Positions 10,019 through 19,854 are shown, counted from the first letter of the stretch. The stretch: 64,000 nucleotides of DNA from Levilactobacillus enshiensis (GCF_007115095.1 NZ_SULH01000006.1:146959-210958), one strand, 5' to 3'. Numbers and translations: made by a program. Notes: generated by a model from the sequence alone, not told the origin.

Positions 10019-10953
10019 TACTGTAACCGCCCCTTCCGACCAATCAACCGGATAATCAAGTTAAAGACTAAGGACATCAGCAGTAAGACGAGTGCTAATG
10101 ACCAGAGCGCGTTATTTTGCAACGAGCCCATCACCGTATTTCCGATACCCGTGGTCAGGACAGACGTTAGCGTTGAGGATGGTGATACCAAACTATTCGG
10201 CATCAAAGCGGCGTTCCCAATTACCATTTGGACAGCCAAAGCTTCCCCAAACGCGCGTGCCATTCCGAAAACGACCGCCGTCATTAATCCCGGCGTTGCT
10301 GCCCGTAGCACCACTTTATAAATCGTCTGCCACTGCGTCGCACCCAAGGCTAGTGAGGCTTCACGGTAGTAACGCGGTACGGACTTTAAGGCATCCGCAC
10401 TCATTGAGGTGACCGTGGGCAAGATCATCACGAACAGGACACAGGTTCCGGACAAGATTCCAAACCCACTACCGCCAAAGATAGCCCGGGTCGTCGGGAC
10501 CACCACGGACAGGCCGATAAACCCATAGACGACTGACGGAATCCCGACCAATAACTCGGTCACGGGTTGAAGAATCTTGGCGCCTTTGTTGGGTGAAATT
10601 TCATTCATAAATACTGCCGTGCCAATCGCAAACGGTGTCGCCACGATAGCCGACAGAATCGTAATCAAAAAGGACCCCACAATCATCGGGAGTGCCCCGA
10701 CTTCCGGTTTGCCATTGGCATCCGTGATGTTGGGATTCCAACTTTTACCGGTCAAGAAATCTCCCAGATTGACGTGGTTACTGGTAAACGTGGCGATTCC
10801 CTTTGACGCCACAAACCCAATGATGGCCACCACAACGGCTACGATCAAGAGCAGGGCCGTCAAACTGATGGTCCGCCCCCAAATTTCTAATTTGGCAGCC
10901 TTGGAATGACGCTTCAATTGTTGCTCGAGTTGCTGCGTGGTCTTGGTCTTCAT
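10018..10953 (-). CDS. pstC: Phosphate ABC transporter permease PstC
   Basis: A 311-residue permease with a long basic N-terminal tail, about six membrane segments, and the EAA loop EASLALGATQWQTIYKVVL near 193-211. It forms the channel with PstA. It starts immediately after the pstS stop with GGGAGG upstream. Confidence 0.94.
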   Translation of the reverse strand: MKTKTTQQLEQQLKRHSKAAKLEIWGRTISLTALLLIVAVVVAIIGFVASKGIATFTSNHVNLGDFLTGKSWNPNITDANGKPEVGALPMIVGSFLITILSAIVATPFAIGTAVFMNEISPNKGAKILQPVTELLVGIPSVVYGFIGLSVVVPTTRAIFGGSGFGILSGTCVLFVMILPTVTSMSADALKSVPRYYREASLALGATQWQTIYKVVLRAATPGLMTAVVFGMARAFGEALAVQMVIGNAALMPNSLVSPSSTLTSVLTTGIGNTVMGSLQNNALWSLALVLLLMSLVFNLIIRLIGRKGRLQ

Positions 10954-11835
10954 CTAGGCGCCTCCCATTGGGGTAATTTTACCAGCCGCGTCCCGTTCGA
11001 CCATCATCTGGCTGGGAGATAGGTAACCCAACTGCCGGACCAACGTTTTCTGGACTGCTGGTGATTCAACGTACGCAATAAATTTCTTGGTTAAGCCCGT
11101 TGGCTGGCCCTTCGTGTACAAATGCTCGTACGACCAAATTTTCCAACGGTTTGTGGTCACGTTGTCCTCGGTTGGCGACACGTGATCTAAGGAAAGATCC
11201 TGCACCGTCTTATCCACGTAAGAAAATGCCACGTAGCTAATTGCCCCCGGCGTTGTGGCAACGATAGACCGAACCATTCCCGAGGAATCTTGTTCCTGCG
11301 CTGTCTTGGAACGGTGCTTGGCAAGACCAAACTGTTCAAACGTTGCTCGGGTCCCACTACCTTGCGCCCGGTTAATCAAAACGACCGGCAAGTCCGCGCC
11401 ACCAACCTGTTTCCAGTTGGTGACCTTACCCGTGAACACCCGAATCAATTGGGCCGTTGATAAGTTGGTCACGCCGACTTTTCGGTTGACGATCGGCGTA
11501 ATGCCCACGACCGCCACTCGGTGATCAACTAAGTCAGCCGCCTGAATCCCTTTTTGTTCGCCAGCGAATAAGTCGGAATTTCCAATCTGGACAGCCCCCT
11601 CTTGAATTTGACTGAGACCCGTTCCGGTTCCACCACCCTGCACGTTAATAAACGTCCCCAGGTGCTCTCCGGTATACTGTTCTCCAGCCGCTTCCACTAA
11701 GGGCTGTAACGCTGTTGAACCAACCGCCGTGATTGATTCGCCAGCATGACTGACCTGTCGCGTCTGGTAGGCATACACGCCCAGTACCACCACAATCAGC
11801 AAGCCTAGACCTTGCCACCAGCGTTTCTTCGACAT
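10954..11835 (-). CDS. pstS: Phosphate-binding protein PstS
   Basis: A 293-residue extracytoplasmic solute-binding protein. Phosphate-contacting motifs are visible: AVGSTALQPLVE near 37-48, GGGTGTGLSQI near 67-77 and NRAQGSGTRATFE near 153. One hydrophobic segment (about 8-24) acts as signal or anchor. Unusually, no lipobox cysteine is present near the end of that segment, so the protein is either cleaved and released or held by the N-terminal helix, whereas Gram-positive PstS is usually a lipoprotein. First gene of the operon, right behind a Pho box. Confidence 0.92.
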   Translation of the reverse strand: MSKKRWWQGLGLLIVVVLGVYAYQTRQVSHAGESITAVGSTALQPLVEAAGEQYTGEHLGTFINVQGGGTGTGLSQIQEGAVQIGNSDLFAGEQKGIQAADLVDHRVAVVGITPIVNRKVGVTNLSTAQLIRVFTGKVTNWKQVGGADLPVVLINRAQGSGTRATFEQFGLAKHRSKTAQEQDSSGMVRSIVATTPGAISYVAFSYVDKTVQDLSLDHVSPTEDNVTTNRWKIWSYEHLYTKGQPTGLTKKFIAYVESPAVQKTLVRQLGYLSPSQMMVERDAAGKITPMGGA

Positions 11836-11885
11836 ACCGCTAACCTCCTAATAGTCGCGCGTCACGCCCGACCTTTTCAAAAGTT

Positions 11886-11939
11886 AGTATAGCGAACGAA
11901 TGTAAACATCATGTAGACGTATTGTAAAGGTTATGTAAA
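11886..11939 (-). promoter_or_regulatory. Pho box of four direct repeats plus -10 of the pst promoter
   Basis: On the minus strand four copies of TTTACA (one reads TCTACA) start exactly 11 bases apart, at + strand 11934, 11923, 11912 and 11901. A weaker fifth copy lies at 11940. The last repeat is 9 bases before a TATACT -10 at 11886-11891, so PhoP binding there would replace a -35. Repeats of this kind spaced one helical turn apart are the known PhoP binding pattern in Firmicutes. Confidence 0.8.
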
Positions 11940-12029
11940 TGTAACCCGATACTGATAATTTAACCGTTAAATCTATGTCCTGCTGGCAATAACAGTGAGA
12001 GGTCGTCACCATCTACGCCACATTGGGGC

Positions 12030-12063
12030 CAAAAAAAGAAGGCGCCTGAGACTTTTGTCTCAG
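12030..12063 (-). terminator. Intrinsic terminator after phoR
   Basis: CTGAGAC-TTTT-GTCTCAG hairpin at 12046-12063 followed on the minus strand by GCGCCTTC and seven T. It separates phoPR from the pst operon, so pstS depends on its own Pho-box promoter. Confidence 0.75.
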
Positions 12064-12108
12064 ACCCCCTCACTATTTATTCAATTTGATAACTAAAGAC
12101 ATGTTGAC

Positions 12109-12216
12109 AGATAAAGTTCAGATCTCAGCTCAGTACTAGTAAGCAATCGCACCGATTCAGCTCATATCTGCCGGCCGGTAAGGCGACCAGACCACCAAGT
12201 TGCCTAGGTTTAGCCC
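12109..12216 (-). repeat. Modular intergenic repeat, copy 1
   Basis: Read on the minus strand, this 108-base stretch starts CTAGGCAACTTGGTGGT, passes TCGCCTTACCGGCCGGCAG, and ends GAGATCTGAACTTTATCT. Its first half matches 63432-63502 and its second half matches 63842-63885, which are contiguous here but 339 bases apart there. It appears to be the uninterrupted form. Confidence 0.7.
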
Positions 12217-12254
12217 AACTATTGAAACAGAAATGCGTGCTCCTCCAGTTGACA

Positions 12255-13616
12255 CTAGCCTTGGGGAAAGTCCTTTGGGAAGGTCATGGTGACGCGCGTT
12301 CCCACATCCAATGTGCTTTGCAAGTCAATTTTACCGTTCAGTGACTGGACGAGTTCTCGTACAATGGCCAACCCCAGCCCGCTACCACTCACTAACTGGT
12401 TAGAATGCGAAATCTCTGCGCGATAGAAACGTTCGAAAACCCGCAGTTGGTCCTGTGGCGAGATGCCGACTCCCGTATCCGCAATTGTCAGCGACCATTC
12501 AGGACCCATCTCTCTGGTCGTCAGAGTCACACTTCCCTGTGGCCGATTATATTTAATCGCGTTACTTAAGACGTTCTTCAACACCTGATCAAATTTTCGT
12601 TGATCAGTCACAGCCATCAAGTCCGTGGGCACCTGGTTATCCAACGTTACCTGATTGACCGCCGCGAGTGGTGTCAGTAAGTGAACCTGATTGGCGATTA
12701 CTTGCCCGACTGGCACCTCGCTGACCTCGACTGAATTCCCCGACTCGATGTGTGAAATCGTCAACACGTCGTTGATCAATTCAACTAGTCGTTCACTCTG
12801 CTGGTCAATAATTTCTAAGAACTCGACCAACTTCTCTGGATCATCCTTGGCGCCGGCCAATAAGGTCTTGGCGAATCCAGAAATAGCCGTCACCGGCGTC
12901 TTTAACTCGTGTGAGGCATTGGAGACAAAGTCCATTTGCATCTGCTCGACCGCGTAAACTTCAGTCACATCGTAGAGTAGGACCAACACCTGAAAATAAT
13001 CTTGCGACGTCGCCGTATAAATTGCCCGTGCATCAACCGTGCGCTCATTAGGCGAACCAGGTAATTTCAAGGTATGATGTTGGGTCTGACGTTCATTTAG
13101 TGCCGAGTTGATCAGGCTGGCCAATTCGAATTGCCGGACGTCTTGCGTAAACGGGTGCCGGCGCGGCGAAATCCGGTGCTGCAAAAACTGTTCCATTGCT
13201 GGATTCGCTAATTCCACCTTGCGATAGCGGTCAATCACCATGACCCCAATCGGTAAGTAGTCCAACAACGTTGCAAATTCCTGATTTTGACCCGCCATTT
13301 GCCGTTGGACCTTGCGTTGATGCGTCTGCAGATAGTTAATTTGTAGGGCCAACTGGTAGAACGGATCATGGGGTGACAGCAAGACGTGGGCCGGCGTTTC
13401 TTCGTGCCGGATGCCTTCAACCTTGTTGGTCAAAATGCTGATGCGTTGATTGGCCCAATGAAACAGTAGACTGACGCCAGCAGCCTCGACCAACGCCCAC
13501 GACCACGCGATAAGGGTCGCCAAGGCCAAATGTTGCGGCCGGACGACCCATGCAAGCACTGTATTACTCACGCCAATCACCAACCAAGCAACCGCCGCCC
13601 GGCGAAGCGCGGTCAT
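12255..13616 (-). CDS. phoR: Phosphate regulon sensor histidine kinase
   Basis: A 453-residue membrane kinase. Two hydrophobic segments (about 8-30 and 33-53) leave almost no extracellular sensor loop; a PAS-like domain follows (about 110-220, with PIGVMVIDRYRKVELANPAM), then the HisKA dimerisation helix with phospho-accepting His in FVSNASHELKTPVTAIS near 237, and the HATPase domain with NVLSNAIKYN, DTGVGI and GSGLGLAIVRE. The short loop suggests it senses Pst/PhoU state rather than external phosphate. Its ATG overlaps the phoP stop by four bases. Confidence 0.9.
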   Translation of the reverse strand: MTALRRAAVAWLVIGVSNTVLAWVVRPQHLALATLIAWSWALVEAAGVSLLFHWANQRISILTNKVEGIRHEETPAHVLLSPHDPFYQLALQINYLQTHQRKVQRQMAGQNQEFATLLDYLPIGVMVIDRYRKVELANPAMEQFLQHRISPRRHPFTQDVRQFELASLINSALNERQTQHHTLKLPGSPNERTVDARAIYTATSQDYFQVLVLLYDVTEVYAVEQMQMDFVSNASHELKTPVTAISGFAKTLLAGAKDDPEKLVEFLEIIDQQSERLVELINDVLTISHIESGNSVEVSEVPVGQVIANQVHLLTPLAAVNQVTLDNQVPTDLMAVTDQRKFDQVLKNVLSNAIKYNRPQGSVTLTTREMGPEWSLTIADTGVGISPQDQLRVFERFYRAEISHSNQLVSGSGLGLAIVRELVQSLNGKIDLQSTLDVGTRVTMTFPKDFPQG

Positions 13617-14320
13617 GGTTGCCCCTCAAAGGTGTACCCAAAGCCCCTTACCGTCTTTAATAGCACGGGATGCTTCGGATCCAACTCGATTTTTTCGCGT
13701 AAATGGGACACGTGGATATCCACCATCCGGGTCTGACCACTGTAATCAAATCCCCAGACCCCCTCTAGCAGTTGTTCACGGCTCCACACCTTGCCTGGTC
13801 GCTTGGCAAAAAAGAGTAATAATTCAAATTCCTTAGGCGTCAAATCAATCGACTGACTGCCACGTTTCACTTGAAACTTATCCTGATCGATCGTCAAATC
13901 GGCCACCTGTAAGCGGTGATCCATCTTAGCCGCCATGCTTGTAGGCCCATCATCTTCGTGATACCGCCGCATGACAGCCTTCATGCGGGCAATAACCTCC
14001 CGTGGACTGAATGGTTTGGTAATGTAATCATCCGCGCCAAGTTCTAATCCAAAGACCGTGTCAAACTCACTCGTTTTCGCGGTGATCATAATAATTGGCG
14101 TACTGATTTTTTCCTGGCGTAGTCGTTTTGTGACTTCAACACCGTCCATTTTAGGCAACATTAAATCTAATAAAATGACATCAAATTTCTCATGCAGGGC
14201 CAAATTCAGTGCCTGCTCACCATCGATTGCCGTCACAACTTGGTAATCCGCTTGCTCCAAGTTGTACTGCAGTAAGGTAACGATGGCCGGTTCATCGTCG
14301 ACGACTAGGACTCTACTCAT
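13613..14320 (-). CDS. phoP: Phosphate regulon response regulator
   Basis: An OmpR/PhoB-type regulator of 235 residues from the ATG at 14320 (MSRVLVVDDEPAIV), chosen for the AGGAGG site about nine bases upstream. The acidic pocket is at residues 9-10, the phospho-acceptor Asp in VILLDLMLPKMDG near 52-53, the conserved Lys in GADDYITKPFS near 102, and a winged-helix domain at the C-terminus (DIHVSHLREKIE). It should bind the repeats upstream of pstS. Identity as PhoP rests on neighbours. Confidence 0.9.
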   Translation of the reverse strand: MSRVLVVDDEPAIVTLLQYNLEQADYQVVTAIDGEQALNLALHEKFDVILLDLMLPKMDGVEVTKRLRQEKISTPIIMITAKTSEFDTVFGLELGADDYITKPFSPREVIARMKAVMRRYHEDDGPTSMAAKMDHRLQVADLTIDQDKFQVKRGSQSIDLTPKEFELLLFFAKRPGKVWSREQLLEGVWGFDYSGQTRMVDIHVSHLREKIELDPKHPVLLKTVRGFGYTFEGQP

Positions 14321-14324
14321 AGGT

Positions 14325-15479
14325 TTACCCCTCCTGATCTCTGAATAGAACGATACCAATTTCGTGTGGCGCCCCGGAATAAATGGCCGTTTCGGTAACT
14401 TTCAATTCACCTAACATGTTCCGCACTCGTAAATGACAATACGTGGGATTGGCCAGTAAGGCTTCATAGAAGGCCGTTTCACTATTCACAGCTTGATGAT
14501 TGCACTCTAAAATAATATCACCAGCATTCAAATCCAACTTAACCGCTGGCGTCCGGGGCCGAATCCCCAAAACACGGACCCCGTCATCTACCTGAGAATA
14601 CCAGAATTGTTGCCGATCATCATAACGTTTTGCTCGCCAAAGGATAAACCCATAACCAACTAACAGAACGATTAATCCGACTGGTAAAATTTGTGGTTGC
14701 GCCGTTGACCATCCCAAGAAGGCCATAGCAATCACGGCCAACCAGATCATTTGCTTGCCTAACCGTTGATAAACCTCGCGTGGGACTTGCCGGAAGACGG
14801 TAAATCGTAGGCCCACTAATAATGGAACTACTAGGACGGCAAAGCTTTGGCCGTGAATGCTGAAAACTGGCCAAAAAGCCAAGTGACTGGTAAACCAGTC
14901 GCCGGGAACCAACGTCACCATGGGCAACACTAAAAATTCTCGCCACGGGTATCCCGCAATTCGTTTGCCCCGTTGTTTCGCATAAATCTTAGGACTCACG
15001 AATCGGCCCCCGTAATTGGCTAGCCAGTGGCCGAGCAGTAGGAAAAACATGGCTGCTAACCAGAAATAATTTTGAACCGGCACACTCCCCCAATGGAGTC
15101 CCGTCATCGCTAGGTCTGGCTTATCCGTTATGTAAGAACCACCTAAAACTGTAATCAAGCTGGTCACGACGATCAAGAGCATTGGGAGCACCGTGGTCGG
15201 AATCAAGAGAAGCGTTGCAAACGCCAAAGCCTCGTAGACCATGATCCACAGCAAGGGCAAACTAAAGCCCATCAGTAGGTTTACTAAGGATAGCCCTAAT
15301 CCCAAAACAACGCCCTGGGTCAGTAAATGACGTAATTCAAAATGGTCGCTAAAGACCGCACTGCCAAAATCATGCCGTTCCCCTTTAATTCGAGAACGAC
15401 TGGTTAGCCAGATTCGCAAAACAGCTAGCCAAACTAATGGTTGCAGTAAGAAACTACCACAAGCAATAAAAGTCCGCAT
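14325..15479 (-). CDS. Polytopic PDZ-domain membrane protein, MinJ-like
   Basis: A 384-residue protein from the ATG at 15479 (MRTFIACGSF). Eight or so hydrophobic segments fill residues 5-285, then a C-terminal PDZ domain (about 295-380) with VRVLGIRPRTPAVKLDLNAGD, the usual ligand-groove start. This matches Bacillus MinJ, which bridges DivIVA and MinD in placing the division site; that role is inferred. A GGAAAGG site lies upstream. It sits between prfB and phoPR, a position where ftsEX is often found in relatives. Confidence 0.7.
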   Translation of the reverse strand: MRTFIACGSFLLQPLVWLAVLRIWLTSRSRIKGERHDFGSAVFSDHFELRHLLTQGVVLGLGLSLVNLLMGFSLPLLWIMVYEALAFATLLLIPTTVLPMLLIVVTSLITVLGGSYITDKPDLAMTGLHWGSVPVQNYFWLAAMFFLLLGHWLANYGGRFVSPKIYAKQRGKRIAGYPWREFLVLPMVTLVPGDWFTSHLAFWPVFSIHGQSFAVLVVPLLVGLRFTVFRQVPREVYQRLGKQMIWLAVIAMAFLGWSTAQPQILPVGLIVLLVGYGFILWRAKRYDDRQQFWYSQVDDGVRVLGIRPRTPAVKLDLNAGDIILECNHQAVNSETAFYEALLANPTYCHLRVRNMLGELKVTETAIYSGAPHEIGIVLFRDQEG

Positions 15480-15530
15480 GTCATCGACACCTTTCCTGAA
15501 AAGATAGTTGTCCTCAGTATAGCATGAAAC

Positions 15531-15563
15531 AAAAAAGGGCAACACGACATTCGTGTTACCCTT
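15531..15563 (-). terminator. Intrinsic terminator after prfB
   Basis: AAGGGTAACACGA/TCGTGTTGCCCTT stem with ATG loop followed by T6 on the minus strand, 32 bases after the prfB stop. A TATACT at 15516-15521 just beyond it may be the -10 of the MinJ-like gene. Confidence 0.85.
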
Positions 15564-15594
15564 GCAATCATTCGACTGTTAAACCGGTCACTTT

Positions 15595-16711
15595 TTAATC
15601 CGGATTCTTTTGGCTGAGTTGCCACTGCAGATAAGCATCGATAAATGGATCGAGATCCCCATCCATCACAGCTTGACCATTTCCAGTCTCATAGTTGGTC
15701 CGGTGATCTTTGACCATCGTGTAGGGATGGAAAACGTAGGACCGAATCTGTGAGCCCCAACCAATATCCATCTGGTCACCTTCAAGTTTGGCCTTCTCAG
15801 CCGCCTTTTTCTCCTCTTCACGCTCGTACAATTTTGCTCGCAACATGCCCATTGCCGTCTGCCGGTTCTGGAGTTGTGACCGTTGGGCCTGACTTTGCGT
15901 CACGATGCCCGTTGGTAAGTGGGTGATTCGCACGGCTGATGACGTCTTGTTAACGTGCTGGCCACCGGCACCGGAAGCGCGATAGACATCAACCTTCAAG
16001 TCTGCTGGATTAATCTCAACGTCAACGGAATCATCCAGTTCAGGCAAAACATCGACTGACGCAAATGACGTGTGCCGCCGTCCAGCTGAATCGAATGGCG
16101 AGATTCGAACTAGCCGATGAACACCCTTTTCAGAACGCAAATACCCATATGCATTGTGTCCCGCAATCAGCAGCGTTGCACTGCTTAACCCAGCAACATC
16201 CCCGGGTTGATAGTCCAATACGGTCACCTTAAAATCGTGTTGTTCCGCCCAACGTGTGTACATCCGCATCAACATGTCACCCCAGTCTTGGGATTCCGTT
16301 CCCCCAGCGCCAGGATGAATTTCTAAGATAGCGTTGTTGTGATCGTACCGTTGATTCAGTAACATGTTCAGGCTGTACTGGCGTAACGCTGCTTGAGCCG
16401 TTGTAAAGTTTTGTTCAAACTCTGCCTGCATGTCCGCATCCGGCTCCTCCTGTAGCAATTCGACGGCGACCTCCAGGTCATCCACTTGTCCTGCCAGGTG
16501 TTTAAATTCATCCACCTTTTTCTTCATTTCGTTAGTTTCATCAATTAACTTCTGTGCCGCTTGCGCGTTGTCCCAAAAATCCGGTTGGGCCATTTGGGCC
16601 TCATTGACACTGATGCTTTCGTTCAGGGCATCAAAGTCAAAGCGACCCCCTAAAGCCGGTTAGTTGTTCACGCATGGTCGCAATTTCGCGTTTTGCATCG
16701 CTTAATTCCAT
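15595..16711 (-). CDS. prfB: Peptide chain release factor 2, with programmed +1 frameshift
   Basis: Reads UGA and UAA stops. Translation begins at the ATG at 16711 (TTAAAAGGAG upstream) for 24 codons, reaches an in-frame UGA at 16639-16637, and must slip +1 to continue with Asp in the main frame; the joined product is 371 residues, normal for RF2. The stop-recognising tripeptide SPF is in RISPFDSAGRRHTSF and the peptidyl-hydrolysis GGQ in GAGGQHVNKTSS. Annotation of only the downstream 332-residue frame would miss the N-terminus. Confidence 0.95.
16636..16653 (-). promoter_or_regulatory. RF2 +1 frameshift site
   Basis: The minus strand reads AGGGGG TCG CTT TGA C. The AGGGGG acts as an internal Shine-Dalgarno three bases before the slippery CTT, and TGA C is the poor-context stop that RF2 itself reads. 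This is the classical autoregulatory arrangement: low RF2 favours the shift. Confidence 0.96.
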
Positions 16712-16824
16712 GTTGATTGGCTCCTTTTAAGTTATTTCCCTTAATATATTTTCAATTGTCGTTGACTCAGCAACCATGATAGCACTAAATTTAGGCGGCT
16801 TGCTGGTGGCCGATTCAAAGTGAA

Positions 16825-16925
16825 CTTAAAGGGCTGGCTCAAATTGGGGAACCGGTAAAGCAGTAGCTTGCTTACCATCAGGGATTGCTGTGTTTCTCTA
16901 AATTTTAGTCAGTCGGCCCTTTAAG
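16825..16925. other. Cloverleaf-like inverted-repeat element between secA and prfB
   Basis: A 15-base closing stem (16825-16839 with 16911-16925, arm CTTAAAGGGCTGGCT, two G-T pairs) continues with AAATT/AATTT (16841-16845 and 16901-16905). It encloses a hairpin GGTAAAGCA/TGCTTACC (16854-16876) and a weaker CATCAG/CTGTG hairpin. Nothing codes here. It could be a mobile palindromic element or a transcribed RNA; the strand is undecided and I see no second copy in the window. Confidence 0.55.
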
Positions 16926-16958
16926 CAAAAACGAGGCCGGAATAATCTCCCGCCTCGT
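16926..16958 (-). terminator. Intrinsic terminator after secA
   Basis: GACGAGGC/GCCTCGTT stem followed by TTTTTGC on the minus strand, 12 bases beyond the secA stop. Confidence 0.85.
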
Positions 16959-16969
16959 CTGCTCACCCA

Positions 16970-19333
16970 CTAACGGGTAATGTTTTGTCGAATTTCAGAC
17001 TTCATGAACAACCGTGTGGTGTCATAGTCGATATCTGAAATCATTTCTTCAAACATCCGGAATCCATCTTGTTGATATTCAACCAGTGGATTCAATTGGC
17101 CATACCCACGTAATCCAATGGATTGACGTAATTGGTCCATAGTGTCGATATGATCGGTCCAGTGGGAGTCAACGACCCGCAAGAGGACAACCTTTTCGAA
17201 TTCCAACATTTGTGCTGGATCGTAGAGTTGCTTTTGCTTTTCTTCGTAGACGTTCGTTGCCAAGTCCATGAAGTAAGCCTTGATCTCATCACTAGTCTTA
17301 TCCTTCAGATCACTCAGACTGATCTTATCTGGCGAAACCATCGCGGAAATCCCAAAGTCGAGTAACGTATCCAAATCCCAGTCGGCTTGATCGCCCTGCG
17401 TGTGTAAGTTAACCACCCGGTCGACAGTCCGCTTGATCATTGGCATTAAGACCCACTTCAAAGACTTATCTTGGTTGATGATTTGGTTACGTTCACCGTA
17501 GATAACGTCCCGTTGTTGACGCATAACGTCATCATATTGCAGCACGTTCTTCCGGGAATCATAGTTGTTCCCTTCAACCCGCTTTTGCGCGGATTCCACT
17601 TGCTTCGTAATCATTCGGCTCCGGATAACAGCATCCTCGCCGTCCACGTTCATCCGTTCCAAGAAAGCTTTAACTCGGTCGGAACCGAATCGCCGCATCA
17701 AGTCGTCTTCAAGGGACAGGTAGAACTGTGTCATACCAGGATCCCCTTGACGACCAGAACGTCCACGAAGCTGATTATCGATCCGCCGTGATTCGTGACG
17801 TTCAGTCCCGATAACGGCTAACCCACCAATTTCAACCACGCCAGGTCCCAATTTGATATCGGTCCCCCGCCCAGCCATGTTGGTGGCAATGGTAACTGCT
17901 CCGCGTTGACCAGCGTTTTGAATGATGTCAGCTTCCTTCGCATGGTTCTTGGCGTTCAAGACCACGTGCGGAATCTTTTCATCATCCAAACGTTGAGACA
18001 GGTATTCAGAAGTTTCCACGGCAACGGTCCCAATTAACATGGGTTGACCCTTTTCGTGCAACATCTTAATTTCCTTAACAACGGCGTTAAATTTGGATTC
18101 CAGAGTTGGGTACAACAGGTCAGGTTCATCGACCCGGACAACCGGCTTGTTGGTTGGCACGGAGATAACTTCCATGTTGTAGATTTCTCGGAATTCTTCA
18201 GCTTCGGTCTTCGCCGTCCCCGTCATCCCGGCTAACTTGGTATACATCCGGAATAAGTTTTGGTAGGTGATGTTGGCCATCGTCTTAGTTTCTTCTTGAA
18301 TCTCGACGCCTTCCTTAGCTTCAATGGCTTGGTGCAGGCCGTCAGAGTAACGCCGACCGTCCATAACCCGACCAGTAAAGGAGTCAACGATCAAGACTTC
18401 ACCATCTTGAACCACGTAATCTTTATCCCGGAGCATGATGAAGTTTGCCCGCAATGCTTGATCCATATGGTGGGTCAAAGCCGTGTTATCAGTGTCGTAC
18501 AAGTTCTTCAAGTTGAAGTACTTTTCTGCCTTTTCAATCCCAGTATCGGTCAATGCAACCGTCTTGGATTCCAGGTCGATCTTAAAGTCTTCCTTTTCGT
18601 GCAAGGTCTTAGCAAACCGATCCACTCGTTGGTACAGGGCACTCGTGCCTTCAGACTGACCAGAAATGATCAATGGCGTCCGGGCTTCATCAATCAAGAT
18701 GGAGTCAACTTCATCGACAATCGCGAAGTTCAAGGGACGTTGTACCATATCTTCTTTGTAAACAACCATGTTATCACGCAGATAATCGAACCCGATTTCC
18801 CCGTTGGTTGAGTACGTAATGTCAGCCTGGTAAGCTTCCCGCTTTTCTTCGGGAGACTTGGCAGCTGAGTTCAACCCAACTGATAAGCCCATCCAGTTGT
18901 AGAGCTCACCCATTTCAGTGGCATCACGGGCGGACAAGTATTCGTTGACCGTAACCACGTGCACCCCTTCGCCAGAGATGGCATTTAAATAAACCGGCAT
19001 CGTTGCGGTCAAGGTCTTCCCTTCACCGGTCTTCATTTCGGCAATATTACCTTCATGAAGCACAATTCCCCCCATGATTTGAACATGGAATGGATAGAGG
19101 CCGAGAACCCGCTTAGCACCTTCACGAATAGCGGCGAAAGCTTCTGGCAATAAATCGTCCAGGGTTTCGCCGTTTTGGTAACGTTGCTTAAATTCTGGCG
19201 TTTTAGCCTTCAGGTCTTCATCTGAAAGTTTTCCGTATTCATCAGCGTAAGCGCCAACTTCATCCGCTAATTTACTGAGGCGTCGTAAAGTTCTTCGATC
19301 ACTTTCGACCCATCGTTTCAAAATATTTGCCAT
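16970..19333 (-). CDS. secA: Preprotein translocase motor ATPase SecA
   Basis: A 787-residue peripheral membrane ATPase that drives preproteins through SecYEG. Walker [10 protein letters not shown] is near 100-108, the DEAD-box-like [16 protein letters not shown] near 207-222, and motif VI is [11 protein letters not shown] near 530. The helical scaffold and PPXD regions are intact. The protein stops at [11 protein letters not shown] and lacks the C-terminal cysteine-rich zinc tail of proteobacterial SecA, as is normal in lactobacilli. Confidence 0.97.
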   Translation of the reverse strand: MANILKRWVESDRRTLRRLSKLADEVGAYADEYGKLSDEDLKAKTPEFKQRYQNGETLDDLLPEAFAAIREGAKRVLGLYPFHVQIMGGIVLHEGNIAEMKTGEGKTLTATMPVYLNAISGEGVHVVTVNEYLSARDATEMGELYNWMGLSVGLNSAAKSPEEKREAYQADITYSTNGEIGFDYLRDNMVVYKEDMVQRPLNFAIVDEVDSILIDEARTPLIISGQSEGTSALYQRVDRFAKTLHEKEDFKIDLESKTVALTDTGIEKAEKYFNLKNLYDTDNTALTHHMDQALRANFIMLRDKDYVVQDGEVLIVDSFTGRVMDGRRYSDGLHQAIEAKEGVEIQEETKTMANITYQNLFRMYTKLAGMTGTAKTEAEEFREIYNMEVISVPTNKPVVRVDEPDLLYPTLESKFNAVVKEIKMLHEKGQPMLIGTVAVETSEYLSQRLDDEKIPHVVLNAKNHAKEADIIQNAGQRGAVTIATNMAGRGTDIKLGPGVVEIGGLAVIGTERHESRRIDNQLRGRSGRQGDPGMTQFYLSLEDDLMRRFGSDRVKAFLERMNVDGEDAVIRSRMITKQVESAQKRVEGNNYDSRKNVLQYDDVMRQQRDVIYGERNQIINQDKSLKWVLMPMIKRTVDRVVNLHTQGDQADWDLDTLLDFGISAMVSPDKISLSDLKDKTSDEIKAYFMDLATNVYEEKQKQLYDPAQMLEFEKVVLLRVVDSHWTDHIDTMDQLRQSIGLRGYGQLNPLVEYQQDGFRMFEEMISDIDYDTTRLFMKSEIRQNITR

Positions 19334-19826
19334 GTGAGAATTCCCTTCAGTACATTTAATAAGTCTATTTAAAGTTACCCATTTATTTGCGATAAATCAA
19401 CCTACATTTTACCACTATCCAGGTTAAGATGAAACTTTTACCCTAAGTCCGGTCAGTTTAAAGCGTTTTCCGGTTTTAAAAGTAATCAGTCTGTAACCTG
19501 TTACGACAACCTGCGATTCCCGCCTATCGTCTTTATTTTAAATGGCAAACCTAAAACTCGCCACTTTCCGGCACCGTGCAAGACGTTGAAACGTCATTTC
19601 GATTAAATCGTTGTTAAACTAACTTAACAGACGTGATTCGTCATTATACCATACCTACTTAACGATTAGAAAATTATCGTAACTAGTCGCAAGATGACTT
19701 AATGGCTAATCGGTTCGCGGCGAAGTTGATTTTGCAAAACAGGTCCCGACGGTCGCAGCGTGACTACTATATTTTAACTCAATGGATTGGTGGCTCACAT
19801 CCTAAGAATCTAAAAAAGGCCAAACT
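19334..19826. other. Noncoding region upstream of secA with a candidate promoter
   Basis: A possible secA promoter is TTTCAT (19429-19434) and TAAAAT (19406-19411) with a 17-base spacer on the minus strand. Upstream of it lie two perfect short palindromes, GACGTTGAAACGTC (19582-19595) and CGATTAAATCG (19600-19610), with no recognised regulator. The rest shows no gene with a ribosome site; a 76-codon plus-strand frame there looks spurious. Confidence 0.4.
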
Positions 19827-19854
19827 AAAAAGCACCACGGCATCGCAGTGCTTT
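19827..19854 (-). terminator. Intrinsic terminator after hpf
   Basis: AAAGCAC/GTGCTTT stem with a 12-base loop, running into TTTTT on the minus strand, 17 bases after the hpf stop. Confidence 0.75.
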
